Assembly (NCBI GenBank): GCA_016789725.1
Contig: JAEUQN010000023.1
Span: forward strand, 1-58,372
DNA: 58,372 nt
Reading direction: 5' to 3'
Origin: Blastocatellia bacterium
GTDB taxonomy: Bacteria; Acidobacteriota; Blastocatellia; RBC074
Below are positions 27,101 through 35,576 of this stretch, one piece after another. Each line of letters begins with the position of its first letter. The stretch's first letter is position 1. The notes beneath the pieces were generated by a model. That model was not told the origin of the DNA and searched no databases. It was given only the letters and a program-made list of their open reading frames with translations. The position numbers and the translations under genes are program-made.

Positions 27101-27225
27101 ACTTACTCGCCGAACGTTTGCGTAAGAATCGCAACAACGTCTCGCGCACCGCCCGCGAACTGGGCATGACGCGGCGTGGATTGCAACGAATGATTGTGCG
27201 CTATGGTTTGAGTTTAGAACGTTGA
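24145..27225 (+). CDS. Sigma-54-dependent transcriptional activator with long TPR sensor region
   Basis: A 1026-residue bacterial enhancer-binding protein without a receiver domain. Residues about 35-560 are tandem TPR-like helices (for example HLGLAYNYTGDHPKAVAILN, YNNLGETLMLVGEWERAQKA). A poorly conserved linker follows. The AAA+ domain spans about 705-940: Walker A GESGTGKE (729-736), the sigma-54 contact loop GAFTGA (776-781), Walker B GGTLFLDEVGDL, and REDLYYRLNVIRLQVPPLRER. The C-terminus is a Fis-type helix-turn-helix (NNVSRTARELGMTRRGLQRM). It should activate sigma-54 promoters in response to a signal sensed by the TPR part, probably protein or peptide contact. No ribosome site is obvious before ATG 24145. 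Likely targets are the adjacent subtilase and DUF5666 genes; that is inference from position and promoter motifs. Confidence 0.93.
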   Translation: MQNRSPKPKPPTSKTQANRNVINFAPPHLVTVNVAERKLEDIRLLLDRGRAKEAQDAITRLLKPTKTNRLTASTQAKARCALSLSWEMQGRYRESLEAVSSYETVAARNELDQEALACVRVHLGLAYNYTGDHPKAVAILNVALRAAMDNESDPQIGSVYVALARVYRSINEYTIARDYAQKALEHYRSAGDWRGLAEAYFGLALANVFEGQWEAGLENLEQARALIGDHPATYLLGKIHTNMAGACWFLKRPQEGIGYLEKAVGYYEHTEHKANAMDGYNNLGETLMLVGEWERAQKALSRALELANEIDKRPAAAATVLDSLGKLRLLCGDLDEAQSLLEQAVATATEHGNKWYEGQAIRTLSQCLQAKGEIEPALEQAQRALSLGEKIGDRQAICESRLLMAEALLSAGRRDECAAELQIVAKETKDSPDDLAMFGNALRVQGMLALDNNDHAQAVQYFGRCISIFEMLGDVYRSARAHYWLGCAYAKSQPDRAQEHLSQAIQSLQKLGAKLALAEAEQAFAALQQAPSLSQDEVIARFQWLTLRLSEATASRELLLRELAAVLREETAVQRVLIVEPSHNALQPTHQKIVLANGWDDAEAMHLVEAFDQMADDNEPEQFARERDLSLIQLQPSRALPATIFVAPRGSAKLPFKLSLHSLLRVVELGLSACALHDKDADDFDTKGQAANAAQSLMPGFIHSSPAMTRLVEEIHKIRSSDVTALVTGESGTGKELVARAIHAFSSRRAKVFVPFNCTAVPKELSDAFLFGYKRGAFTGAVADSAGVIRAAAGGTLFLDEVGDLPLEIQPKLLRFLQEGEIQPLGEQRPIKVDVRVIAATNSDLEEMVAAGRFREDLYYRLNVIRLQVPPLRERRSEIPAIVNHYIKHYATKFGRREIQISPPAMDLLTVYDWPGNVRQLTNEVQRIVARTEDNAVITPEHLSPELRRQSGFAAVPSSFLSTPNLPPAFDEDLTLVEAVDQFKQYLLAERLRKNRNNVSRTARELGMTRRGLQRMIVRYGLSLER

Positions 27226-27357
27226 CCTGCATTTTTGACGGGTGACTTTTTGGGTTGTAACGCAACAAACCGATCATCCGTACTCGCCTTTGCCTGGAAA
27301 CTACGGCAAGATAAGCATCCATCACGAAGCATATTCAAAACCGGAGAGGATTACCCC

Positions 27358-30150
27358 ATGCGAAGATTCATATCAGCAATGGTTGTGTTGCTGCTAGGCC
27401 TTGTTTTTACTGCCTCCGCGCAAAACAAACTCACCAGCCCGAAGGAACAATTTGGCTTCAATATCGGCGATGATTACCAGCTCGCCAATTACACGCAATA
27501 CGAAGCGTATTTGAAAAAGCTCGACGCTGAATCCAGTCGAATGCAAGTGCGCGAGATGGGCAAAAGCGCCGAAGGTCGCACGATGTATCTGGCGATTATC
27601 ACTGCGCCTGAGAATTTCGCCAAACTCGACCGCTACCAGGAAATCTCGCGGCGTCTGGCGTTGGCGGAAGGCGTCAGCGAAACCGAAGCCCGTGCGCTCG
27701 CCAAAGAAGGCAAAGCGGTTGTCTGGATTGATGGCGGATTGCACGCGAACGAAGTGTTAGGCGCACAACAATTGATCGAAACCATTTGGCAACTGAACAG
27801 CCTGACGAATGATGAAATCACGCGCTTTTTGCAGGACAATATTATCCTCGGTTGCCTGGTGAATCCTGATGGAATGGAACTGGTCTCAAATTGGTATATG
27901 AGTGATCCGCAGAAACGCCGCACGGAGTCTTTTCCGCGCCTCTATCAAAAGTACATCGGACACGACAACAACCGCGATTTTTTTATGTCTGCGCAGCCGG
28001 AAAGCGAGCACATCAATCGCGTGTTTTATCACGAATGGTTTCCGCGTATCGTCTACAATCACCATCAACATGGCCCGGCTGGCACGGTGATGTTCGCGCC
28101 ACCATTTCGTGACCCGTTCAATTACACGTTTGATCCGCTGATACCACTGGGCATTGATTTGGTCGGCGCGAATATGCACTCGCGTTTTGTTGCCGAAGGT
28201 AAAGCAGGCGTGACGATGCGGTCGGGAGCAAGCTTTTCGACGTGGTGGAACGGCGGATTGAGAACGACCGTATACTTTCACAATATGATTGGTTTGTTGA
28301 CGGAAACCATTGGCAATCCGACGCCGATGGACATTCCATTGCTGCTCAATCGCCAATTGCCGCGCGGCGATTTGCCGTTGCCGATTGCGCCGCAAAAATG
28401 GCACTTTCGGCAATCTATTGAATACTCCCTCACAGCCAATTGGGCAGTGCTGGACGTTGCGTCGCGGCATCGGGAAACGTTTTTATTTAACTCCTGGCGA
28501 ATGGGGATGAATTCGATTGAGCGTGGCAACCGCGACACGTGGACGATGACGCCGGAGAAAGTCGAAGCCGCGCAAGCTGCACTGAATCAGGAACGCGGGA
28601 ACAGCAATGAACAAGCTGGACGAGGCGGAACGGGGCGCGGCGGCGTGCCTGTGAAGTATTACGACATGATGCGTACGCCTGAAAAACGAGACCCGCGCGG
28701 GTTTATTCTTTCTGCCCATCAGGACGATTTTTTGACGGCGACAAAGTTCGTGAATGCACTGATCAAAACCGGCGTCACGATTCATCGCGCGACGGCGGAT
28801 TTCACTGTCAACGGCAAGCAATACCCCGCCGGATCGTACGTGGTGAAGTGTGCGCAACCGTTTCGCCCGCACGTGCTGGATATGTTTGAGCCGCAATTCC
28901 ATCCGAACGATTTCGCCTATCCCGGCGGGCCGCCTGTGCCGCCGTATGACAGCTCTGGCTGGACCTTGGCGATGCAAATGGGCGTGCAATTTGATCGCAT
29001 TTTGGATGGCTTCGATGGACCGTTTGAAAAGATTAACGGCTTTGCCAAAGCTCCGGCGGGCAAAGTGATGGCGGCGAATAAAGCGGCTGGCTATTTGCTC
29101 AGTCACGCGACGAATGATTCATTTCTGGCGACCAATCGGTTGCTGAAAGACAGCGAAGAAGTCTATTGGATCAAGCAAGCGTTCAGTGCGAACGGCAAGA
29201 CGTACCCGGCCGGCACGATCTTCATACCCGCCAAATCCACAACACCTGCGAAACTCGATAAGCTCACGGCGCTTGGCTTGAACTTTGAAGCCACGACGAC
29301 AAAGCCGAGCGGTGAATTATTTAAGCTGCGCAGCTTGCGCGTCGGGCTGTGGGATCGCTACGGCGGTTCGATGCCGTCAGGCTGGACACGCTGGATTCTC
29401 GAACAATACGAATGCCCGTTCACTGTCGTCTACCCACAAACATTGGATGCGGGCGATCTGGCCAGCAAGTTTGACGTGTTAGTTTTTGTGACGGGGGCGG
29501 TTCCGGCGCTGCGAACGGAGCGTGCCGCTGGCGGGCCTGCTGGTGACACGGGCGAATTCTTCGGACGCGCACCGAACGCGAATGAATTGCCCGAAGAATT
29601 TCGCGGATGGCTCGGCAATGTGACAGCCGACAAAACTATCCCGCAATTGAAAGCTTTTCTGGAAGCGGGCGGTTCAATTTTGACGATAGGGACTTCGACG
29701 AATTTGGGCTATCACGCTGGTTTGCCAATGGCGAATGCCTTGATGGAAAAGGTTGGCGAAACCGAACGAGCGTTATCGCGCGAGAAGTATTACATTCCAG
29801 GTTCCGTCCTGCGCGTTAGCGTAGACAACACGAACCCATTGGCGTATGGACTGCCGGAAAAACTGGATGTGTTCTTCGACAACAGCCCCGTCTTTCGCTT
29901 GAAACCTGAAGCTTCGTTGCGTGGCGTGAAGCCCGTGGCGTGGTTCGATAGTGACAAGCCATTGCGCAGCGGTTGGGCGTGGGGGCAGAAGTATCTGCAA
30001 GACGGTGTCGCGGTGATTGATGCCAATGTCGGCAAAGGAAAATTGCTGATGTTCGGCCCTGAAATCGCCTTTCGCGCGCAACCACACGGTACGTTCAAGT
30101 TTCTCTTCAACGGCATCTATTATGGTCGTGCCGAAACTGTGAAGTGGTAG
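27358..30150 (+). CDS. Secreted M14-family zinc carboxypeptidase
   Basis: A 930-residue exported peptidase. ATG 27358 has GGAGAGGA seven bases upstream and a signal peptide (MRRFISAMVVLLLGLVFTAS); an in-frame ATG at 27235 is rejected. The M14 zinc site is H-x-x-E in GGLHANEVLGAQQL (H129, E132), with the third ligand in VYNHHQHGPAG (H235-H238). The catalytic domain ends near residue 400. The long remainder includes PPYDSSGWTLAMQMGVQFD, a stretch starting LRVGLWDRYGGSMPSGWTR, and a beta region near the end, like the large acidobacterial M14 proteins with a glutamine-amidotransferase-like C-terminal part. It would trim peptides from their C-termini in the periplasm. It precedes an S9 peptidase on the same strand, separated by a long hairpin element. 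Confidence 0.92.
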   Translation: MRRFISAMVVLLLGLVFTASAQNKLTSPKEQFGFNIGDDYQLANYTQYEAYLKKLDAESSRMQVREMGKSAEGRTMYLAIITAPENFAKLDRYQEISRRLALAEGVSETEARALAKEGKAVVWIDGGLHANEVLGAQQLIETIWQLNSLTNDEITRFLQDNIILGCLVNPDGMELVSNWYMSDPQKRRTESFPRLYQKYIGHDNNRDFFMSAQPESEHINRVFYHEWFPRIVYNHHQHGPAGTVMFAPPFRDPFNYTFDPLIPLGIDLVGANMHSRFVAEGKAGVTMRSGASFSTWWNGGLRTTVYFHNMIGLLTETIGNPTPMDIPLLLNRQLPRGDLPLPIAPQKWHFRQSIEYSLTANWAVLDVASRHRETFLFNSWRMGMNSIERGNRDTWTMTPEKVEAAQAALNQERGNSNEQAGRGGTGRGGVPVKYYDMMRTPEKRDPRGFILSAHQDDFLTATKFVNALIKTGVTIHRATADFTVNGKQYPAGSYVVKCAQPFRPHVLDMFEPQFHPNDFAYPGGPPVPPYDSSGWTLAMQMGVQFDRILDGFDGPFEKINGFAKAPAGKVMAANKAAGYLLSHATNDSFLATNRLLKDSEEVYWIKQAFSANGKTYPAGTIFIPAKSTTPAKLDKLTALGLNFEATTTKPSGELFKLRSLRVGLWDRYGGSMPSGWTRWILEQYECPFTVVYPQTLDAGDLASKFDVLVFVTGAVPALRTERAAGGPAGDTGEFFGRAPNANELPEEFRGWLGNVTADKTIPQLKAFLEAGGSILTIGTSTNLGYHAGLPMANALMEKVGETERALSREKYYIPGSVLRVSVDNTNPLAYGLPEKLDVFFDNSPVFRLKPEASLRGVKPVAWFDSDKPLRSGWAWGQKYLQDGVAVIDANVGKGKLLMFGPEIAFRAQPHGTFKFLFNGIYYGRAETVKW

Positions 30151-30163
30151 ACAAAAAAAGAAG

Positions 30164-30317
30164 TGAGAAAACGGAACAGACAGAAATAACGGAAGACACG
30201 GAAGGAAGATTAGAGATTGGAGATTGGAGCGAAAAAGAAATGGTTTCCAATCCAAAATCTAAAATCCAGAAATCCCTTTCTGTCTGTTCCGTTATTTCCG
30301 TCTGTTCCGTATTCTCG
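30164..30317. repeat. Nested intergenic hairpin element, CGGAACAGAC type
   Basis: The outer left arm (30164-30204, with ACGGAACAGACAGAAATAAC) pairs imperfectly with the right arm (about 30277-30317). An inner dyad is formed by GATTAGAGATTGGAGATTGG (30208-30227) and the complementary sequence at about 30248-30268. Arms are made of short degenerate repeats. It fills the gap between the M14 and S9 peptidase genes. Confidence 0.7.
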
Positions 30318-30358
30318 TTTTTGATTGTTCAGGACTTGCCCAAAAGGAGACCCAACTC

Positions 30359-31954
30359 ATGCAAAACATTAAGCAAATACTCGCCCTGGCTCTGTGCTTC
30401 AGTCTTGCGCTAATGCCTGTTGCCGCCCAAGACGCCAAACCTGTTGACCCACGTGTGCGCAAGGCCAATTACGAACTCGCTGCTCGTTGGACGGGTGCGA
30501 AAGTGGGCAAGATGGTTTTCGACACCGCTGTCACGCCGCGCTGGTTCGAGAGTGGCGACCGCTTCTGGTACAGCTACGAATCGAATGCGGGCAAGAAATG
30601 GTGGGTCGTTGATCCGGTGCGCAAAAGCAAAACGCCGCTCTTCGATCCTGCGAAGATGGCCGCGCAATTGACGACCATCACGCGCATTCCGTACGACGCG
30701 CAGCATCTGCCGATCAACACAATCAAGTTCATCAAAAACGATACTGCGTTTCAGTTCGATGCCAACGTGCCGCGCGATGCCGAAATTCCTGGTTTGAAGA
30801 AAGACGAGACACCGCCGCCGCCACCGACGACAAGCGGCGGGCAATCGAATGATGCTGACGACGAGGAAGCACAAGCCCAGGCACAAACGCCACCGCCACC
30901 GCAATCGCGCACGCGACCCGTGTATTTTGAGTACGACATGACGTCAGGCAAAGTGACGCTGCTCGGCGATTTCAAGCCGCCTGTCAAACCGCGCTGGGCT
31001 TCGGTCTCGCCCGATGAAAAAACGATCATCTTCGCGCGCGGTCACAACCTGTTTATGATGGACGCGGAAAACTACGCGAAAGCCAAGGTCAAAGAAGACG
31101 ACACGACAATTGTCGAAACACAGATCACGACCGATGGCGCAGAGCATTACGGCTACGAGCGGCGATTGACGGAAGAAGAGAAGCGCAACTACCGGTTCAG
31201 CGACAAAAACAAAACACCGCGCGTGCCTGCGATCACGATTTATTGGTCGAAAGACTCGCGCAAGTTTTCGGTGCAGCGCAACGATCAGCGCAAAGTCTCT
31301 GATCTCTGGGTCATCAATTCACTCTCGAATCCGCGCCCGACATTAGAAACATACCGTTACGGCATGCCAGGCGAAGCCAATCAACCACAAGCTTCGATTG
31401 AAGTGTTTGAGGTCGCTTCCAAAGCGCGTGTGCTGGTCAAATCCGACCGCTTCAAAGATCAACAAATCGGCATCTACACCGCGCCAGTCACGAACCTTGA
31501 ACGTGAACGCGCCCGCAACTTTCAAGTAGATCGCGGCGAGCAGGGCGATCAACAACAACAAGGCCCGCCCGGCGGCGGACAGCAATTCGAGCCGAAATGG
31601 TTGAGCGATTCCTCCGACAAGCTCTACTTCAATCGCACGAGCCGCGATCTGAAAAAGATTGACGTTTGCGTCGCTGACACGGCGACCGGCGAAGTCAAAA
31701 CGTTGATCGAAGAACGGCTCAACACCTACGTCGAAATGAAGCCGCTGCGCTTACTCAGCACAGGCGAAATGATTCATTGGTCGGAGCGCGATGGCTGGGG
31801 GCATTATTATTTGTTCGACGCCAATGGCACGCTCAAGAATCAGATTACAACGGGCGAGTTTTACAGCAATACGATTGAAGGCATTGATGAGAAAGACGCG
31901 CACGTTGTATTTCAATGCCAACGGGCGCGAACAAAACGAAGACCCGTACTATGA
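30359..31954 (+). CDS. S9 (DPP-IV-type) peptidase, N-terminal fragment ending at a frameshift
   Basis: A 531-codon frame that starts with a good ribosome site (AAAGGAGA) and a signal peptide (MQNIKQILALALCFSLALMP). It encodes the DPP-IV N-terminal beta-propeller: KVGKMVFDTAVTPRWFESGD, KWWVVDPVRKSKTPL, GHNLFMMDAENY, ITIYWSKDSRKFSVQRND, and WSERDGWGHYYLFDANG, plus an inserted low-complexity stretch rich in proline and glutamine. Homology is lost after KDA near 31900, where the sequence goes out of frame and stops at 31954. The other frame continues the protein (31791-33032) up to the catalytic domain. One extra base near 31898-31905 explains it. This is either a true mutation or a sequencing or assembly error; see the finding on this locus. 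Confidence 0.88.
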   Translation: MQNIKQILALALCFSLALMPVAAQDAKPVDPRVRKANYELAARWTGAKVGKMVFDTAVTPRWFESGDRFWYSYESNAGKKWWVVDPVRKSKTPLFDPAKMAAQLTTITRIPYDAQHLPINTIKFIKNDTAFQFDANVPRDAEIPGLKKDETPPPPPTTSGGQSNDADDEEAQAQAQTPPPPQSRTRPVYFEYDMTSGKVTLLGDFKPPVKPRWASVSPDEKTIIFARGHNLFMMDAENYAKAKVKEDDTTIVETQITTDGAEHYGYERRLTEEEKRNYRFSDKNKTPRVPAITIYWSKDSRKFSVQRNDQRKVSDLWVINSLSNPRPTLETYRYGMPGEANQPQASIEVFEVASKARVLVKSDRFKDQQIGIYTAPVTNLERERARNFQVDRGEQGDQQQQGPPGGGQQFEPKWLSDSSDKLYFNRTSRDLKKIDVCVADTATGEVKTLIEERLNTYVEMKPLRLLSTGEMIHWSERDGWGHYYLFDANGTLKNQITTGEFYSNTIEGIDEKDAHVVFQCQRARTKRRPVL

Positions 31955-33032
31955 ACATCTGTACAGCATCAATTTGAATGGCAACGGGATGAAACTGCTG
32001 AACCCCGGCGATATGTCGCACGCAGCGGCGGCTTCGGATTCGGGCAAGTATTTCGTGAATAACGCTTCGCGCGTGAATTGTGCACCGGAATCCACGTTAC
32101 ACGATGCACTCGGCAATGTGGTGATGAAACTCGAAACAACGGATATGAGCGCAATGACGGAAGCGGGTTACAAATATCCTGAACCCTTCAAAGTCAAAGC
32201 TGACGACGGCATCACCGATTTGTTTGGCGTGATGTACAAGCCGTTCGACTTCGACGAGAAGAAAAAATACCCGGTCATCGCGTACGTGTATCCAGGGCCG
32301 CAAACCGAAAGCGTGACCAAGACGTTTACGGCGCGCAATGACCGCGTGACGCTCGCGCAATTCGGCTTCGTCGTGATCGAAGTCGGCAATCGCGGCGGGC
32401 ATCCGCAACGCTCGAAGTGGTACCACAATTATGGCTACGGCAATTTGCGCGATTACGGTTTGGCCGACAAGAAAGCTGCGATTGAGCAATTGGCGCGGCG
32501 GCACGCATTTGTGGATGTGGATCGCGTTGGCATCTACGGACATTCGGGCGGCGGCTTTATGTCTACGGCGGCGATGCTCGTGTATCCTGACTTTTTCAAG
32601 GTCGCGGTGTCGTCGGCGGGCAATCACGAAAACAATATTTACAACCGTTGGTGGAGCGAGAAACATCACGGCGTCAAAGAAGTCACCGACAAAGACGGCA
32701 ACGTGAAGTTCGAGTACAATATCGAACGCAATTCTGAATTGGCGAAGAACCTGAAAGGCCGATTAATGTTGGCGACGGGCGATATTGACAACAACGTGCA
32801 TCCGGCGAATACGCTGCGGATGGCAGACGCGCTGATTAAGGCGAACAAGCGATTCGACTTTGTGATTCTGCCCGGCAAGCGACACGGTTTCGCCGACGCC
32901 ACGAATTACTTTTTCTGGGTGCGCGCCGATTATTTCTGCAAGCATCTGATCGGTGATGCGGCGGACAGCGTGGATTTGACAGAACTGATCCGTGAGCAGG
33001 AACAAACGGGCGACAAAGGACGGCGGAGATGA
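31791..33032 (+). CDS. S9 (DPP-IV-type) peptidase, C-terminal catalytic fragment
   Basis: The frame opens at 31791, but homology starts only near 31905 (LYFNANGREQNEDPYYEHLY), so the first about 38 codons are an out-of-frame artefact. It contains the end of the propeller and the alpha/beta-hydrolase domain of prolyl oligopeptidases: the nucleophile elbow GIYGHSGGGFMS (a G-x-S-x-G variant), the aspartate in LATGDIDNNVHPANT, and the histidine in LPGKRHGFAD. Together with the fragment at 30359 it would make an 890-residue secreted peptidase that removes N-terminal dipeptides, often after proline. No ribosome site suits an independent start, so the fragment is probably not translated on its own. 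Confidence 0.88.
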   Translation: MAGGIIICSTPMARSRIRLQRASFTAIRLKALMRKTRTLYFNANGREQNEDPYYEHLYSINLNGNGMKLLNPGDMSHAAAASDSGKYFVNNASRVNCAPESTLHDALGNVVMKLETTDMSAMTEAGYKYPEPFKVKADDGITDLFGVMYKPFDFDEKKKYPVIAYVYPGPQTESVTKTFTARNDRVTLAQFGFVVIEVGNRGGHPQRSKWYHNYGYGNLRDYGLADKKAAIEQLARRHAFVDVDRVGIYGHSGGGFMSTAAMLVYPDFFKVAVSSAGNHENNIYNRWWSEKHHGVKEVTDKDGNVKFEYNIERNSELAKNLKGRLMLATGDIDNNVHPANTLRMADALIKANKRFDFVILPGKRHGFADATNYFFWVRADYFCKHLIGDAADSVDLTELIREQEQTGDKGRRR

Positions 33033-33034
33033 AT

Positions 33035-33152
33035 AACCACGGGGAGCACGGGGAGGCACGGGGGAGAATTACGATAAAATGCCAATAAAATCAGGCGACT
33101 TTGCAATTGTTAGCCAATTGATTCCCCCGTGCGCTCCGTGCTCCCCGTGGTT
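33035..33152. repeat. Intergenic hairpin element, CACGGGG type, copy 2
   Basis: The left arm (33035-33069, starting AACCACGGGGAGCACGGGGA) pairs with the right arm (33121-33152, ending GCTCCCCGTGGTT) with few mismatches around a 51-base loop. It starts two bases after the S9 stop codon and ends 18 bases before the GMC oxidoreductase ATG. It is the same family as 24003-24132 and 46904-47025. Confidence 0.8.
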
Positions 33153-33170
33153 TTCCTTTTGAAAAACTAT

Positions 33171-34796
33171 ATGAATCAAAACTCTCAAATCTACGATGTG
33201 TGTGTGGTTGGCTCCGGTGCGGCGGGCGGCGTGGTGGCGATGCAACTCGCCAAAGCGGGCGCTTCCGTTGTCGTGCTGGAAGCAGGCAAATGGGTTGATC
33301 CCACCAAAGAATTTTATTCGCATACGATGCCGTATGAGTTGCCGAAGAACGGTTACGGTTGGGACCCTCGTCGGCACTTGACGGTGGATCGCCAGAAAGA
33401 GCCATTCACGCAGGAAGGCAACAAGCGCGTAGATCATTTTTTGTCGAAAGCTGTCGGCGGCAAAACGCTGCTATGGGCGGGCTTGAGTTGGCGCAACAGC
33501 CCGTTTGATTTTGCCACATGGCCCGTAAGCTATGATCAACTCGCGCCGTATTATGACCGGATGGAAGAGTTGATGGGCGTGACGGGCGCATACGAGAACC
33601 ATCCCAATGTGCCTGACGGCAAGTATCAGAAAGCGCTCAAATGGAACTGTGCGGCATACGAAATTCAAAAGGGCTGCAACAAACTTGATGCGAATAAATA
33701 CCGCATGATTACCGCGCGCAAAGCGTTGTTGACTGAAAAGCATTGGTCGAAGCGTGCGGTCTGTCATTACTGCGGCCACTGCATGCGTGGTTGCGATACG
33801 GAATCGAAATACACGTCCGCGAACACGGCAATTCCTGAAGCGATGAAAACAGGAAAGTGCAAAATGATTCTGTATGCCAACGCCGCCGAAGTGATGATGA
33901 GCGCGGACGGTAGCAAGGCGACAGGGGTGCGGTATTACGATGCGCGCACGCTGAAAAGCTACGAAGTCAAAGCGAGGAATGTGGTGCTGGCGTGTGGGCC
34001 GATTGAATCCGCGCGGTTGATGTTGCTGTCGAAATCAAAACACTTTCCGACTGGTGTAGCGAATTCATCGGGGCTGGTTGGCAAGAATTTGATTAGCCAC
34101 ACCAGTTCATCGGTGCAGGGCTATTTGCCGTCGCTGAAGAGGAGCGAAGTTCTGAATGACGATGGCACGGAAAGCTCGCACACCTACATCGCCGCGTTTT
34201 ATTGGGAAAAGCCGCACAAAGATTTCCCCAAGGGCTATCACATCATCGTGGATTCGGGGACACGTCACGGCACATATGGAGGCGGCAATTATCGTTCGGT
34301 GCCGGGCTTCGGCGCCGATTTGAAAAGCGGGATTCGAGATCGCTACCCGGCCTTGATTAGCCTGTATTCACAGAACGGAATGATCCCGACGAAAGACCGC
34401 TACGTCGAACTTGATCCAACGGTGAAAGATAAATATGGTTTGGCGGTTCCCAAGATTCATTTCAATCTGAGTACCGAAGACGTTGCCAGCGCGCGTGATG
34501 CCGTCAATACAATCTCCGAAATCATCGAAGCCTCCGGCGGTGTGATTACCGGCAAATCGAATCCTGATTCGCCCGGCATCGACAGTGTGCATTGGGTTGG
34601 TACCGCGAAGATGGGCAACGATGCGAAGACTTCCGTGCTGACGCCGTACTTGCAATCGCACGATGTGAAAAATCTGTTCGTCGCTGATGGCAGCGGGTTT
34701 ATTGATTATTCCGAGAAAAATCCGACGTTGACGGTGATGGCATTGGCGGCGCGTTGCGGCGATTTCATTGAAGAAAAATTGAGGAAAGATCGTTAG
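33171..34796 (+). CDS. GMC-family FAD oxidoreductase
   Basis: A 541-residue glucose-methanol-choline family enzyme. The FAD motif GSGAAGG sits in the first 30 residues (YDVCVVGSGAAGGVVAMQLA), followed by GGKTLLWAGLSWR and the cysteine cluster CHYCGHCMRGCD, a feature of GMC proteins related to membrane gluconate dehydrogenases. The C-terminus holds the conserved HWVGTAKMGND histidine and NLFVADGSGFIDYSEKNPTL with the second catalytic position. It has no signal peptide. ATG 33171 is used since the upstream part of the frame overlaps the hairpin element. The next two genes follow with 13- and 8-base gaps, so GMC, RraA-like and Gfo/Idh proteins are co-transcribed and probably act in one sugar or polyol catabolic route. 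Confidence 0.92.
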   Translation: MNQNSQIYDVCVVGSGAAGGVVAMQLAKAGASVVVLEAGKWVDPTKEFYSHTMPYELPKNGYGWDPRRHLTVDRQKEPFTQEGNKRVDHFLSKAVGGKTLLWAGLSWRNSPFDFATWPVSYDQLAPYYDRMEELMGVTGAYENHPNVPDGKYQKALKWNCAAYEIQKGCNKLDANKYRMITARKALLTEKHWSKRAVCHYCGHCMRGCDTESKYTSANTAIPEAMKTGKCKMILYANAAEVMMSADGSKATGVRYYDARTLKSYEVKARNVVLACGPIESARLMLLSKSKHFPTGVANSSGLVGKNLISHTSSSVQGYLPSLKRSEVLNDDGTESSHTYIAAFYWEKPHKDFPKGYHIIVDSGTRHGTYGGGNYRSVPGFGADLKSGIRDRYPALISLYSQNGMIPTKDRYVELDPTVKDKYGLAVPKIHFNLSTEDVASARDAVNTISEIIEASGGVITGKSNPDSPGIDSVHWVGTAKMGNDAKTSVLTPYLQSHDVKNLFVADGSGFIDYSEKNPTLTVMALAARCGDFIEEKLRKDR

Positions 34797-34809
34797 CGAG
34801 GAACCATCC

Positions 34810-35568
34810 ATGAAAAAGCTATCACGACAAAAAGCAATTTTATTCCTGCTGCCATTCATTCTGATCGTCGGCGCGTTAACCTACGCTGCCGTGCAAAAAA
34901 GCGCGCCAACGACGGATGAGCCGATCATCGCGGCATTTAAGAAAACCTATCCCGCCTCAGTGTCGGATGCGGTCGAGTTGGTGACTGGCAAAAACGGCAC
35001 GATGGGACACGACATGAAGCCATATACAGGTGGGCCGATGGTTGGACGCGCCGTGACGTCACTCGTGAAACCAGCGCCACCGGAACAGGCTACGCCCGCG
35101 CTTTCGACGAAGCATTCGGTGGAGATGATTGACAATGCGAAACCGGGTGAGGTTGGGGTCATCGTGATGGAAGGCACGCTCGACATCGCAGCGATGGGGA
35201 ACCTGATGGCGACCGCCGCAAAAGTGCGCGGAATGGCGGGAATGGTGCTGGACGGTGCGATTCGTGACATCTGGGATGTGCGGCGAATGGGCTTGACGAT
35301 TTATGCGCGTTCCGCTTCTCCGCGGACGGCAGTTGGTCATTACGCCACTGTCGCTCGCAACATTGAAGTCAATTGTGGCGGGGTCGTGGTAAAGCCAGGC
35401 GACATCATCGTTGCTGACGAAGATGGCGTCGTCGTCGTCCCGCAGGATCGTGCCGAAGAGGTGCTGAAAAAAGCGCAGGAAATTGATGCGCGCGAAAAAG
35501 GAATGTTCCCATTCATCCGGCAATTCAAATCGCTGACGAAGGCGATTGAGAAATTTAATCGAATCTAG
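34810..35568 (+). CDS. RraA-like / HMG-aldolase-fold protein with a signal anchor
   Basis: A 252-residue protein of the RraA/HMG-CHA aldolase superfamily. Residues 1-30 form a signal anchor (ILFLLPFILIVGALTYAAV). The body has VSDAVELVTG near 51-60, the phosphate- or substrate-loop region MGNLMATAAKVRG (129-141), the key loop LDGAIRD (147-153), and KPGDIIVADEDGVVVVPQD. In the aldolases the aspartate and arginine of this loop bind metal and pyruvate; in RraA proper they are also kept, so the family cannot be split from sequence alone. Export of an RraA-fold protein is unusual. It lies between the GMC and Gfo/Idh genes in one operon, which favours an aldolase or related carbohydrate role over RNase E inhibition. 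Confidence 0.85.
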   Translation: MKKLSRQKAILFLLPFILIVGALTYAAVQKSAPTTDEPIIAAFKKTYPASVSDAVELVTGKNGTMGHDMKPYTGGPMVGRAVTSLVKPAPPEQATPALSTKHSVEMIDNAKPGEVGVIVMEGTLDIAAMGNLMATAAKVRGMAGMVLDGAIRDIWDVRRMGLTIYARSASPRTAVGHYATVARNIEVNCGGVVVKPGDIIVADEDGVVVVPQDRAEEVLKKAQEIDAREKGMFPFIRQFKSLTKAIEKFNRI

Positions 35569-35576
35569 GCCACATT

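Noticed and set aside
30144..30413. 89-codon frame covering the hairpin before the S9 peptidase
   Set aside because: The translation (KTEQTEITEDTE and so on) is an artefact of the tandem repeats in the hairpin arms, and it overlaps the true S9 start.
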